A stretch of DNA of 64,000 nt from Gloeopeniophorella convolvens (GCA_022496205.1 WTXD01000011.1:496001-560000); one strand, 5' to 3'. Counted from the stretch's first letter, positions 46,290-58,002 are shown. Translations and numbers: made by a program. Notes: generated by a model not told the origin, from the letters alone.

Positions 46290-49200
46290 CAACAACAACA
46301 ACAACAGCAGCAGCAGCAGCAGAGGCAGATGGGACAGCCCCAGCCCCAGTTTGACCAGCGGCAGCAGATGCAACAACAGATGCAGCAGCGCTTCCCACAG
46401 GACCAGGGCCAGTTTAACCCCGCACAGGCTAACGGCCTCCAGGGCGTCCTTGCGCAGCAGCAGTCCATGCATAATACGCCCAACTTTTTCGACAGGCCTT
46501 CGTCGTCGTCCTCTGCCACGCACTCGCAGCAGTTTTCGCAGCACTCTCCGCAGGGGCAGCAGTTCTCTCAGCAAAACTCCCAGTTTGGGATGATGCCACC
46601 GCCACCTCCCCGTCCTCCATCATCACGGCCAGGAACGTCACACTCCCAAATCTCCCACCATGCGGGCCCTGCGCCTGTCGTTGCTCCGTCCTCCCCGGCC
46701 TTGGGAGGTGCTAATCAACTCGGAGGGATGCAGCGGCCGCCAAGTCGCCCGAGGACCTCCAGCGGATTCAATCCCTTTGGTCAAGGCCAGCCTATGGGAA
46801 CGCCCAAACCACCCACGCCGATCCAGCCATCATTGCCTCTACAACAGCAGCCTCAGCCACAGCAGCAACCGCGAGTGCATACCCCGACTCATGCGAGCTC
46901 CCCGTTCGCCCAGCAGCAGCTGCAGCAGTCCCAACAGCAACTGCCGTCTCAGCAGCAGACTCTACAAGGATTCCCGCAAGTGCCGAGCACGCCAGTCCCT
47001 CCCTCGCGTGAGCGGCGGCTGACGGGCCCAAGCGTCATGGACGCACAACCCTCACCGCAGTTTAGTGGTATGGGTGGCGGTGGCCTGACCGGGCTGAATA
47101 TAAGCAACGCTGGGAACATGGGAGGAGGAGGTCTTATGTCTATGCCTCAGTCCATGGGTTCACCCAATCCTGCGCTGCTCGGCGGAGCAGGCGGTGGCTT
47201 AATGGGTCCGCCGCATGTCGTACCATCACGCGCGAATTCGCTCGGCCACGTCCCTCAGCTTTCGCAAGGCCTCGATGATTCCGGCCTCTTCCCGCAGCAG
47301 CTCATGGGCGGCCAGCCTTCTCTTCCTTCTCAGGTCCCACAGAACCCCATGATGGGCCCCACGCCGTTCCAGACGCCCGCCTCAATGGCGAACGTAGGAA
47401 TCAGCAGCGGGATGCGCCAACGACAGCCGTCGATTGGCGCGCCAGGCTTCCCAGATGTGCAGGCGCCACTGCAAAGCCCGGTGGTGCAAAAGATGCCGCA
47501 GACGATGATGACGCCCGCGCAGATGCAGATGCAGATGCAGATGCACCACGGCGGCGATGCCATCAGCATGAACCCCGTGGGCCTGCCCGACATGCCGGGC
47601 CTTCCCGCTGTCCCTGACGCAGCCGCTACGGTTCCCGTACCTGTGTCGCACCCTCCGACGGCCCCAGTGTCGGCAGCCCCTTCAGTCTCGGCGCTGCCCG
47701 TGCCCCCCGCCGCGTCCGCGTCCGCGCCGGCGAACGTCAAGACGATGCGCGTGACGCTCGTCCCGCCCGCGGACGTCAAACCGCTGACCGAGGACGAGGT
47801 GTCCGAGGCAAAGGGCTGGATGGCGCGCGACAAGGAGTACGAGGCGCTGTACCGCAACATGAAGGAGCGCATGGCGGCGGAGATGCGGGCGTACCGCACG
47901 GAGAACAGCGAGCTCTGGTGGGAAGTCACGGACGGGAAGAAGATGCGGACCAAGTTTGGCATCACGTACCCGTACCAGCGCATGCGCGACAACAGGAAGC
48001 GGGGCCGGCGCGAAGGGTTCAGGCTGTGAGTAGCCGCGTCGTGCGGGGCGCGCGCTTCTTTTTCTCGGGCGCTCACGCCCCGTTGTTTTTCTCTTCTGCA
48101 GACCTGCGAAAGTCGACCCGGAAGAGGCGAAGCGCGAAGAGGTCCTTGTTCCTATTCGACTCGAGTTCGATGTCGAGCACCACCGCATGCGCGAGGTGTT
48201 CGTGTGGAATCTCAGCGGTACGTTGCGTGCCATTTGCAATTGCGCAGCGAGGTCGGGGCTGGTGCTGATTGCCGTGCTCCAGATCCCGTCATCACGCCAG
48301 AGATTTTTGCGCAGTCCCTCGTGGACGACTACGCCTAGCGCCGAGCTATCTGGCCGTGATCGTGAAGGCGATCCAGGACCAGCTCAGCGACTTCCAGGCA
48401 CACACGACGGACCTCGTCGCCGACGACGAAGACGACAACGGCGGCGGCGAGTCGCTCCTGCGCGGCCGCTTCGACGACGGCGAGAAGGCGTGGTGGGACA
48501 GGTGGCGTAAGGAGCTGCCGACCGTCGCCAAGCGGCCAAAGGAGCCGCTCGTGACCGGCCGGAAGCGGCGCAAGGTGGACGCGGGCGCGAAGGTCGAGCG
48601 CGACCCCGATGCGCCTGCCACCGTGGCCGACATCGAGGTCGACGAGAAGGACCAGCAGGAAGAGATGCGCATCCTCATCAGGGTATGCGCTGCGCCCTCC
48701 TCCCTCGCGCTGGAGAAGATGCTGACGCGTGCCCCGCTCCGTGACAGCTCGACATTGGCGTCGGATCGATAAAGCTCGACGACCAGTTTGAGTGGGACAT
48801 TGAGAACCCCGGCGCGTCGCCTGAGCAATTTGCCGAGGTATATGCGCGCGAACTCGGGCTCGGTGGCGAGTTCAGGTGAGGAAGCTCGCCATGCGCTCCG
48901 CTTGGTGCCCCCTGCTGACGCGCGCGCTGCTTCTTTCTTTCCTTCCTAGGACGGCCATTGCGCACTCGATCCGCGAGCAGGTCCAGACGTACCAGAAGTC
49001 GCTCTTCCTCGTCGGGCACCCCTCGGACGGCACCGCGGTGCAGGACGACGACCTGCGCATGTCGTTCCTCTCGCCCGTCACCTCGGTCGCGCGCCCGATG
49101 GACCAGGTGCAGGCGTTCACGCCGATCCTGAACTATCTGAGCGACAGCGAGATGGAGCGCAACGAGAAGGAGCGCGAGAAGGAAATGAACAAGCGCAAGA

Positions 49201-50748
49201 AGCGCAACACGCGCGGGCGCCGCGGCGTCGCGCTGCCCGACCGCGAGCCCATCAAGACGTTCCGCACCCCGCCGTCGGCTTCCCGACGTCGACCCGGCCG
49301 TGCTCGCCCTCGCGCAGGCCGCGAATGCGCCGACGTCGCGCCGCGCGGCCGCCGCCGCCGCTCACTCACGATCGCGAACATGGTCGCATCGGAGAACGGC
49401 ACGGCCGTCATCACGCCGACGCTGCAGATGGCGACGCCCAGCGCGCCGACGCCGTCCGCGCCGAAGGAGAAGAAGACGAAGGGCCTGTTCAAGGCACCGT
49501 CGTACCCGCAGACCGTGCTCCGCGCGCGCGCGCACGTCGGCGCGCCGACGACGTCGACGGCCGCGGACGCGTCGAAGCTGCCGCCGCCGCTCGAGAACGA
49601 CCCGCCCGCGCCGCAGCCCGTGCCGCCGCCGCAGGACAACCGCGTCCCGCGCGTGATCTCGGCGAAGCGCGCGAAGGAGCTCGAGCGCGAGGCGAAGGAG
49701 AAGGAGTTTGCGGACGGCCAGCACGCGAACTATATCGACGGCGTGTGGCACTGCTCGAACTGCGGCTGCCCCGAGGACATCGCGATCGGGCGCCGCAAGG
49801 GCCCGCTCGGCGACAAGTCGCAGTGCGGCACATGCGGTGCGTCGCGCGCTCATGGTTTCTTTTACTTTCTCGTCGTGCTGACCTCGGATGTGCGCGTGCG
49901 ATAGGCAAATTCTGGCATCGTCACCGTCGGCCGCGGCCCGTCGTGTACAATCCGGATCCCGAGTACCACCTCGGCCTTCGTACCGAAACGGACAAGTCGA
50001 AGCTGTACCCGAAGAAGAAGGGCGCCGCCGCCGCCCGCGCGGCCAACACGCCCGCGGTGGACCAGGACGCGCCGACGCCCGCACCTGCGCCCGAGCCCGA
50101 AACACCAAGCAAGGCGGAGCCCGCGCCGCCCGAGCCGCCGCGTCGCACGTCGTCCGCCGCGGGCCGCCGCGCGGTGTCGCCCGTGTCGTCGGGGAGCTCG
50201 AGCGCGTCCGAGTCGCCGCTGATACAGAAGATGAAGCTCAACGGCAACGGGCACGCCAAGTCCGAGTCGAACACGCCCGCGCCGCCGCCGCCCTCCGAGG
50301 ACCCGCCCGCGTCGTCGTCGGCGCTGGGCGCGGCGGACGCGCCGCCCGCTGCTGAGGTGCGTTTTTCGTTGGCTCGGTGTTGCGCGAAGGTGCGGAGGTG
50401 CTGAGGCGCGTGGGGTCACGGTATATAGGACTCGCCGCCCGAGTCGCTGCTCACGGCGCACGCGGCGATGAACGCGAAGTACCCCGACGACCGGTTCGAC
50501 ATCGTCCCCGCACGGCGCCGAGCGGCGAGCAGGAGTGGCGCGTCAAGTGCTTGGACTGCCCCGGGAAGGTGCGTGCGCCCCGCTCTTGTTTTCTCTGTTC
50601 GCGCGTGCTGATGGGGGTTGGTCAGCTGTACATCCCCGGCGACGGCATGAGCAACTTTGAGGTGCACCTCAAGAACCGGAACCACCGCGCGCGGGTCGCG
50701 GAGCGCGTGGGCGCGTCGAGGACACGGGGGTCGCACGATCAGCGTTGA
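45657..50748 (+). CDS. SNF5: SNF5/SMARCB1 core subunit of SWI/SNF-type chromatin remodeller
   Basis: Nine exons: 45657-46184, 46239-48025, 48102-48217, 48283-48682, 48748-48875, 48950-49836, 49905-50356, 50429-50568 and 50626-50748, roughly 1520 residues. The N-terminal half is Gln/Met/Pro-rich (MNGMNGMN, a 23-residue Gln run at 46254-46322). Then come RMRDNRKRGRREGF, the SNF5 repeats (VLVPIRLEFDVEHHRMREVF and DPVITPEIFAQSLVDDY; SIKLDDQFEWDIEN and FAEVYARELGLGGEFRTAIAHSIREQ), a GATA-like finger (CSNCGCPEDIAIGRRKG through QCGTCGKFWHRHRRPRP) and a C-terminal CLDCPGKLYIPG with FEVHLKNRNHRARV. The frame as given breaks near 48333 (stop 48336-48338), three times within about 49266-49363 (net in frame) and near 50506. 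Each would be repaired by one extra base at a C run or GC-rich spot. I think assembly error is likelier than decay. It faces the Rsc7-like gene. Confidence 0.92.
46254..46322 (+). repeat. CAG/CAA repeat coding for polyglutamine in SNF5
   Basis: About 23 Gln codons, CAG then CAA then CAG, at the start of exon 2. Mixed codons suggest the tract is older than a pure slippage expansion. Length polymorphism between strains is likely. Confidence 0.95.
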
Positions 50749-51250
50749 GCCTGAGCCCGGACGGCGCGCTGCTATACCATATTACCATAACACCACACAC
50801 TGGCCCCGTACAGTATATTGTTTATATGTCTCTCGCTATCTGTCTTGCATGTTGCCTGTCCGTTACTCTCCGCTCGTGCTGTCTTTTTTTTTCTTTCCTC
50901 TTCTCCCCTCGTCTAGTATCCGCGTCCCCCGAGTTCCGTTTCCGTTTCTTTTTTCTTTTGTGAGCTGTCAATTATCCATCTCACCTATACTTAGCTGTTG
51001 TTTGGATGATCGCGGTGGATAGTACTACTCTATGTCTGTATACACATTGTGTTGCCTTGATCTCCACAGTCGTCTGTTCGGTTACATACCCAATGGTCTC
51101 AGACTTCCAACAGAAGGCTCGGTAGAATGTCCTTGGCGCGCCAAATAAAAATAGGTCTATTCAGGCGAGGGCGGAGAGCGAGGCACGAAGAAAAAGAAGG
51201 GCGCAGTACTGATGACACTGCAGGGCAGGGGGCAAAGACAACAGCAGCGC
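50749..51250. other. Convergent intergenic region, SNF5 and Rsc7-like 3' ends
   Basis: T-rich stretches around 50880-50960 are likely part of the SNF5 3' untranslated region. No gene is seen. About 500 bp is shared by the two terminators. Confidence 0.5.
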
Positions 51251-53217
51251 CTACGAGATGGGAATCGGGTTTGTCGCGGCGTCGCCCGCGGCGAGCGCGA
51301 GCAGCCGCGCCCGCTCCGCCGCCGCGGCGCGCCCCACATCGCTGTCGTCCGCGCCCGCAGGCAGCTCCATGACCGTGTCGACCCACGCGAGTGCCCATGC
51401 GCCGTGCCCGGCCTTGGCCCCGCCCAGCACCGCGCGCTTTGCGCCCGCGTCCGGTAGGGGCTCCCAGCGACTGCGTGTCGGCTGTGTGTCTGCGCGGTCT
51501 GTGTGGGGGCGGTCAGTGAGGCTGCTCGAATGGACGGCGCGGAGGGGGCGCTTACAGAGCACGATGCCCGTGTGCGGCTCGTACGCGCCGCGCGGGTCCC
51601 TGTCGTCCTTGCGCGCGCGCTTGCGCTTGCGCGTGCCTGCGCCCGTCCCCGCGCCGGCGCTCGCCGCGGGATCCGCGTCCTGTTCCTTGCCCTTCTCTTT
51701 GTCCTTTTCGTCGTCGCGCTCCTCGGGCTCTGGCAGGGCGCCGAAGATCCCGCCGAAGGGTATCAGCGCGCGCCGCCGCTTGCGCCCCCAGTCCGCGCTC
51801 GCGTCCGCCGTGCGCTGCGCGGCGACGAGCATCCAGTTCTCCTCGTTTAACCCGTCGCGGTTCAGCAGCGACTTGCGCACCGCGTTAAGCGGGCCGTCGC
51901 TGTAGGGCCCCCAGCCGGGTCCGCCGAAGAGCGTCGTAGGCCCGCCCGCGCGGTAGATCCCCTGTGCGCCGCCGCCGCGGTCTGCCTTCTGTGCGCTCGC
52001 GGCTTCCGCCGCTGCCAGCGCCGCCGCCGACGGCGCGTTCGGGTCCGCGAGCTCGCCGACGGGGTCGCCCGGCTTGAGCCCTTTTTCGGTGATATCGGCG
52101 AGGACCTTCGCCTCGTAGTAGTCGTCTACAACCCAGCGGCCGTCTGGGCTGCGTCAGTCCCTGGGGCCGTAGGGGAGAGAAGAGCGCGCGCGCGCGCATA
52201 CACGCACCAATGAGCGTCTTGGCGCCGTGGAGTTTGAACGCGCTGCGCGCGGTGATGAGCGTGACGCTGCGCGTGCGCAGGTGCGAGCCGAGCTTGCCAA
52301 TCTCGATGAGGTACTCCTTCTCGGGCTGCGTGGCGTTGAGCTTGTGCGCGAGCGGGTTGCGCCGGAAGTAGTACAGCGAGTCGCGGAAGCCCGACGTGCG
52401 CGCAGCGTCGATTGCGAGCATGTACATGCGCTCGGGGTGCCGGCCGGGTAGATTGAACGTCTGTGCCTTGAACCGTCGGCCTGCGTGATGTTGCGTCAGC
52501 CGCAGCGAACGTGGAGGGAGGAGGGTGCGCACCGCCGAGCAGGTTTCCGTTCCGGTCAATCTTCGTGTCGCCCTTTGGGTCGTCGTCCGTGACGAGCTCG
52601 TCCCCGTCAATCACATACACCTTCCCCTGCACGACGCGGAACGGCTTCCCACCGCCCATCACCACCTCGTCCCCTGCCGCGCCCTCCACGCCCTGGCTAG
52701 GGCCTGGCGTACCTTCCTCACCGCCCGCCGGGGTCGCCGCAGCTGATTCGTCATCCGCCGGGCCTGCGCCCGCGTCGGTGGCAGCTGCAGTAGGAGCACC
52801 GCGCCCAGGTAGGCGAATTGTGATGCCTCCGCCGGTGCTTGCACCCCGCGCCCCTCGCCCGCGGCCCCTTCCGCGCCCACGCCCGCGTGCTCGCGCGGCG
52901 CGGTCGCTGCCCACTAGCGCGCCGCGGCCCCGTCCGCGCGGCCGCCCGCGCGGGCGCGGCATGGGAACAGGCTCCTCGGCACTGGCGCTGCCCTCTTCGT
53001 CGCCCTCGGCCTCGGCCGCAGGGGTGGCTGCATTCGTCGTCGTTCGGCCATCGTCGTCGTCGCCGTCGCCGTTGTCATTGTTATCGTCATCGTTATGGTC
53101 GTCGGTTGCGGGCGTCGGGGGCGCCGTGTCGGGCGTGCGGACCTCAAGGCGCGAGGGACCGGCGGCGGCACTGTCGTGAGGTTTGCGGGGGCGTATGATG
53201 ATTTTTCCGCTAGCCAT
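51251..53217 (-). CDS. Rsc7/Swp82-like chromatin-remodelling complex subunit (CRC_subunit family)
   Basis: This is a nuclear subunit of RSC or SWI/SNF (PF08624). Four exons (52533-53217, 52208-52480, 51556-52143, 51251-51498) give 597 residues without any frame break. The start at 53215-53217 gives MASGKIIIRPRKPHD. Residues about 30-200 are low complexity: acidic (DDHNDDDNNDN), GRGRGRGRG-type and Pro/Ala-rich. The conserved domain follows: VYVIDGDELVTDDDPKGD, KIDRNGNLLGGRRFKAQTFN, RMYMLAIDAARTSGFRDS, EKEYLIEIGKLGSHLRTRSV, TLITARSAFKLHGAKTLI and DGRWVVDDYYEAK. A basic segment RKRKRARKDDRD and YRADTQPTRSRWE come later. It lies tail to tail with SNF5. Its 5' part has been copied to three other places in this window (12745, 28985, 29290). 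Confidence 0.93.
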
Positions 53218-53539
53218 TGTAAGAGAGAGTGGTTGGGGAGAGGGACAGAGTTGGGATAGTCGTTGGTGCCGTGAGTGCGAACTTAGCGCGAACGCAAAAG
53301 TTGCGCAAAAGCGCGACGCGTCTGACCATCTCCTGATCACGTGCACGCCTCAAAAGCCTTTGGGCTGTCAAATTATGGTCGTACATAGCGCATGCATTCG
53401 GCTATCCCACCGCGCCTTTGGCGTACGAAAAAGCCCAATCGATTTTGGAGGGTTTTCTCGCGACTGGGCCAAATCTACAAGCGCGGCACACAATCTTGTC
53501 ACGGGAAGACTGATCATTCCGCACCGAATCACGCATCTT
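53218..53539. promoter_or_regulatory. Upstream region of the Rsc7-like gene
   Basis: About 320 bp between the Rsc7-like start and the first recognisable CHAT-gene sequence on the other strand. Part of it (53218 to about 53340) is duplicated at 29290-29391, so promoter sequence travelled with the gene fragment. Confidence 0.55.
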
Positions 53540-54987
53540 ATCGGACTGGAACTGGTCAAGTCGAGCGAGCTGTGGAGGCTCTTGAGAGGGGCAGGGCTTT
53601 CCTGTGGTCTGAGCTGCGTGGCTTTCGCACCCCAGCGGACCAGCTCTCTTCGGTAAACTAGGACCTGGCGTCTGAGTTCGTGGCCGTCAGTCAATCTCTA
53701 GAAGAGGTCGCTACTTCATTCATCACGCACAACTCCCCTCACGAGCAGCCGGAAGTGGACGAGTTCAGCCGTATCTTCGGCGAACGAAAGGCGCTATCCG
53801 ACCATCGCGAGGCTATTACTTCCCAGATTCGAGCCCTGCCTGGCTTCGAACATTTCATGAAGGGCGTGCCTTTCGACATTCTCCGCGCTGCTGCATCTCG
53901 TGGCCCTGTCATCTTCACCAATCACTGCTCCCAAGCCGGTCAATGCGGCGTCATCACCATATCCCGTGATGTCCCTCCCTCCTTCTTTACACTAGCCCGG
54001 GGATTTTTCGAACGCGGTCCTGAGCTGGTGGACGGACTCTTGGACCCGCGCCGCAAGTACGGCCTCGATCCGAACCAGTATGATCGCGCCCTTCGATCCG
54101 TCCTCGGGGAACTTTACACGCACATCGGTCACCCTGTCATAACCGAACTTCGGGAACTCGGAGTTCCAGAGGGTTCTCATGTCTGGTGGTGCCCAACATC
54201 CATCTTCTGCTCCCTTCCCCTGCACGCCATGCATATGGGTTCAATCCCGTCCACAGACAAGGTCAAACGCTACTTCTCGGATGTTTACATGCCACTCCTC
54301 ATACACCCCGACGCTCTCCGCTCTCATCGGGTCCTGTGAGCGTGCCAAAGACGCCACCGGATCGTCGTCGCCACTTGTCATAGGGCAGCCTGACGAATCT
54401 CTCCCAACCGCTAGGTCAGAGACCAACACCGTGCGGAAGCTGGGGCACGCTGCGAGCACACTCATTTCCGATAAGGCAACTACTGTCGCCGTGCAAGCCG
54501 GCCTGCGCACGCACAACTTCGTTCATTTCACATGCCACGGTACGCTCGGACCCGACCAGCCGTTCGAGGCGGCGTTCCAGCTGCACGCAGACGAGCGCCT
54601 CACGCTGCTCGACATTGCGCACGGACGCCTCCCGCACGCCACATTCGCGTTCCTCTCGGCGTGCCACACAGTTGAGCCGGCCGACCGGCGCACGCCCGAC
54701 GAGGTGCTGCACCTCATGGCGGCGATGCAACACTCCATAGCGTCATCGGGACGATGTGGGAGATGGCTGATACAGACGGCCCTGAGCTGACGAAGCACTT
54801 CTACGAATACATGTTCGCGGAGAAGCGGCAGGATATGGCTGTTGGGGAGAGGTTTGCGCGGGTGCTACAGCGCGCGGTGCAGAGGCTGAGGAAGAAGAAG
54901 GGGTTTACCTTGGAGCGGTGGGTGAATTTCGTGCATTATGGGGCGTTATGGAGCTGTCGAGTTACTTCCCGAGTGCACACCTCCTGA
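53540..54987 (+). pseudogene. CHAT-domain protein gene, decayed (TPR part missing)
   Basis: Mushrooms have many TPR-CHAT proteins; CHAT is a caspase-like peptidase domain. Readable blocks, in order, are AVEALERGRAFLWSELRGFR, FGERKALSDHREAITSQIRA, PVIFTNHC, LGELYTHIGHPVITELRELG, HVWWCPTSIFCSLPLHAM, SSYTPTLSALIGS, QPDESLPTAR, FVHFTCHGTLG (His motif), FAFLSACHTVEPADRRTPDE (Cys motif), GTMWEMADTDGPELTKHFYE and TLERWVNFVHYGA. Both catalytic motifs survive. However, there is an in-frame TAG near 53658, a frame change near 54285-54297 and a small deletion near 54735 between AAMQH and SVIGTMW. No TPR exons are visible upstream, and the first 3' flank bases are shared with the fragment at 13422-14362. 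Three lesions make a pseudogene likely. Confidence 0.85.
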
Positions 54988-55512
54988 CAGTACGTTCTGT
55001 ATCCCCAGCTTTAAGGCTTTGACGTGGCCTAGATCACCTCGAGACTGCCTCGACTCAATCGTTTCAGTTCCGTGCTTCGTTTCCTTCGTACTTGTCACAT
55101 TCAATCGCTTGAACTTCCCTCGAGCTCGTGATCTCTCTCATATATACGCATCGTCGTCACTGTACCTATTACACGCCATCATATTTTCTGGCAGCTTTCT
55201 CTTGTGGCGATATCAACTCCGTATCAATGTCGTCTTGATGATACCATTCTTCCTGATAAATCTCAGGTGTGTAGTGCTGTAACTTCTTTGAAGCACCTAC
55301 TATCAACCTATCATAAGTTTCAAAAAGTCATCCTGATCGCTCCACACGCACGCGGCACAGCATTGTTATATCAGTGGCAGTCTAAATTGGTGAAGGCCGT
55401 CCGTGTTCCCAACTGCGCCCCGGGGCCTGGCAAATACAAGTTGAGCAGGCCACCTCAAGGCCGTCTCTGGCCAGTGGTGGTGGTGATCGCTGTAATGAAG
55501 GAATAAAAGATT
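54988..55512. other. 3' flank of the CHAT pseudogene
   Basis: Positions about 55000-55180 match the minus strand of 14080-13900, showing that the copied segment included this flank. The remainder holds no recognisable gene. Confidence 0.6.
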
Positions 55513-55594
55513 TGACGAGAGTGGGATTCGAACCCACGCCCCCGAAGAGACCAGATCCTTAGTCTGGCGCCTTAGACCGCTCGGCCATCTCGCC
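55513..55594 (-). tRNA. tRNA-Leu (anticodon AAG)
   Basis: This is an 82-base class II tRNA on the minus strand. The 5' GGCGAGA pairs with 3' TCTCGTC (one G-U), followed by discriminator A. The D-arm region is GGCCGAGCGGTCTAAGGC. The anticodon stem CCAGA/TCTGG encloses loop CTAAGGA with AAG in the anticodon position (55558-55560). A variable arm is present, and the T arm reads GTGGGTTCGAATCCCAC. No intron. Decodes CUU/CUC leucine codons after A34 modification to inosine. Confidence 0.97.
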
Positions 55595-55931
55595 TTGTAA
55601 TTGTGTTCTATCTTAATTGCGTTCTCTGTTCACGACCGTAATTGCCGGTGTCAACCCCCGGCGCCTGTCACCACCGCGCACTTGCCGCGCACCACCGACC
55701 CGTCCATGAAACTTTCCTAATGACCCGGTTGGGGCGCGCCTGTGCTATGCGCTTCCATTACTCCCCTCGGATCACGAGCAGTTCGAACCCGGCCGATTCT
55801 TTGACAAGCTTTCGATATATATGCTGCCAACGATGTCTACCAGGGTACTGGCACATCGGAGACGAATAGCATGCGTATGGATGCGGTCCGGGGCGGAATC
55901 TCATTCCGACCGCGCTTTGCACCTCTCCACC
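55595..55931. other. Intergenic upstream of the small membrane protein gene
   Basis: It holds the promoter and leader of the gene at 55932. No other feature recognised. Confidence 0.4.
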
Positions 55932-56438
55932 ATGTCGCAAAGCTCAGCGTCCCCGGCAATCGCGACGGTGACTGCAACGCAACCCCCAGCGCCGCCGCCG
56001 ATTTCCTCCCTCTTACCCCTCGCAGCGACCGCCCTCTCTACCATCACCTCCGCCCTTTCTGTTGGGGCGGGCGTGTTCAGCTTTGTCTCGCTCTCGCTTC
56101 TCGGGCCCTTCCTCGCACTAGTCCCCATCTTCTACTATCTCTTCTCACCATTCCTCATCTCCTTTCGCCTCCTCATCGATGTCTTCATCTTTGTGCCGTA
56201 TCGCGTCACGCTCTACGTATTGGAGGCCGTGTATCCATTCTACGCATTCATTGTCATAGCATGCATCTCTGGGGCAGTCATCGGCATCGGCGCGCGTCAG
56301 CTTGTGAGCGTCATTGGATGGGCGCTCTTAGGGGGAAGCCAAAAAGCCAGGAGGAGCAGGTCTTCCTCGCGTGTACGGCCACAGAGGCGATCATCTGTGC
56401 GAGCCAAGAAGAGGGTTACCGTGAAGGCGGAAGACTAA
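55932..56438 (+). CDS. Small fungal membrane protein, uncharacterised (168 aa)
   Basis: A single exon starting at CACCATG (55932), MSQSSASPAIATVT. After a Pro/Ala-rich lead come three to four hydrophobic segments: LLPLAATALSTITSALSVGA, then FSFVSLSLLGPFLALVPIFY continuing into LFSPFLISFRLLIDVFIFV, and VYPFYAFIVIACISGAVIG. The C-terminus is Ser/Arg/Lys-rich (RSRSSSRVRPQRRSSVRAKK) and probably cytoplasmic. The pattern PYRVTLYVLEAVYPFYAF resembles short conserved fungal membrane proteins of unknown function. No catalytic motif is seen. An in-frame upstream extension to 55821 lacks an ATG-initiated advantage, so the first good-context ATG was chosen. Confidence 0.7.
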   Translation: MSQSSASPAIATVTATQPPAPPPISSLLPLAATALSTITSALSVGAGVFSFVSLSLLGPFLALVPIFYYLFSPFLISFRLLIDVFIFVPYRVTLYVLEAVYPFYAFIVIACISGAVIGIGARQLVSVIGWALLGGSQKARRSRSSSRVRPQRRSSVRAKKRVTVKAED

Positions 56439-58002
56439 GCCCGAGCTATGCGGTAGGTGCCTCGTCCATCCGCACTTGTTCGTTAATCTCATACAGTCTC
56501 ATGTACATGCGCTGCGCCTTCAGGTCACCAGCACCTCTTCCACTCCCGGGGCTTTTGTCCACGTGCGAGGCAACGTTGGTGTGCATGTGGTCCGTGGACA
56601 CCTTTTGAGTGAACTGTTGTTGTAGAGTACGAGCGTGTCATTGTATCTGTATATTTCATTGTAGATGTTGAAATCGACCCTTCTGTCCAACCTGACCATT
56701 TATTTATCTTGCAATATTACATCTGCTCCTCGGTCCCGCGCTACCAACATTGAACAGTACGTCACTGCAACATTATCAGTCACTTGCATAGCAGCCTGGG
56801 CTTGTACCAGCCCTTTCATGAGGCATCTAGCTACTCAAATCACCAATGGCGTTCAATGCCTATTCACACAGTGCAGATCTTTGAATGAAATTATACAGTT
56901 TGCACACCATTGTATTCAGCATTATCTACCCCGACAAATTATGAATATAGTGTATACTAGGGTTAGGGTTAGGATGGCGTCCGAGCAAGAAAAAGGCCCG
57001 CCCAGCCCGAGGGCCGGAGCGGGACAGGGAAATATTGCGACGGTGCATGAGCCGAAGCCCATACAAACCGCGAGTTCCCCCTGAGGACAGGGTCGCCGTG
57101 CTATGGGAGGCCCCCATGGCCCATAAACCCAGGTAGGTGAAGGGGCCTATGCCATCAAGGTAAGTATGAGGATTCACAGTGTCGCGGCCGGCCTTATATA
57201 CTCCGTCGCTCTGCGCACGGACCGCCTTCGGCGCAGCTGCGGACCACGGGTGGCCCCTACCCCAGCTTCGTGTTTTCGATCTTTCCTCCCAACACCGCTT
57301 CATGACTGTTCAACTGAGCTGGGACTGTGGATGCGCATAGTGCGTAAACCCGTAGAAATTCAATCAAAGTACGGTCGCTGCATTCTCGATTAAATGAAGA
57401 CTGGTGCTCTCGGCATTGCGGACCTTCAAGGTAGCAAGTCGAGTCGACGTTCGACGCGTTCCTCTTGGGGTGTCTTGATGAGGTGCCGTGCCGCCGCGGC
57501 AATGTGGTGCTGTGGCTTCCGAGGCATCGTTGGGACGATGTGAGAGAAGGGCGACGGGCATAGACGCGACTCGACGACGCAAAATTGCGACAATCATGCG
57601 TGACTTCTGATAAATTATAACCTCCTCGGTTCATAGTGCGTGTTAACTTGATGGGACTTTGTGCGTCTGTTCATGATGTGACCCCATTCGTTGCTTGTCC
57701 TGAGGCTCACTAACACGAGTCTCTCCACGGAATCATCAGTATCATAACGATTGACTGCCTCGTTTCGATGAGTCGGTTGGCAGTTCTGTGATAAATCTTG
57801 ATGTTGGGTGTTGTGCTTCTGCCTGTGATCCCTGCTCTTCTCGCTTATGGGCTTGATGGATTACACCGCTCTCACCACACTGCGAAGTATGGACCGCAGC
57901 TCGAAGGCACAGGGAAGTACTTCACGATAGATGTTCTCGAAATAGGTATATTTTGTAGGCACTCTCGTGCTCACAAGTAAGATTACACCAGAAGCGTACC
58001 TA
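56439..58002. other. Intergenic, no gene supported
   Basis: It contains the short telomere-like motif at 56958-56973. Open frames around 56926-57634 overlap on both strands and resemble nothing. The right edge is the 3' flank of protease B. Confidence 0.45.
56958..56973 (+). repeat. Short interstitial telomere-like repeat
   Basis: TAGGGTTAGGGTTAGG, two and a half TTAGGG-type units, the telomere repeat of most filamentous fungi. Flanks are single-copy-looking sequence. Confidence 0.8.

Noticed and set aside
46163..46574. Cys- and Leu-run proteins opposite the SNF5 polyglutamine tract
   Set aside because: These are out-of-frame translations of the CAG/CAA repeat.
49325..50404. A 359-codon plus-strand frame within SNF5
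   Set aside because: It is a shadow of exons 6-7. The SNF5 frame there carries the GATA-like finger and is the conserved one; this frame crosses an intron.
56958..56973. Chromosome end
   Set aside because: Fewer than three telomere units with ordinary genes on both sides; not a telomere.
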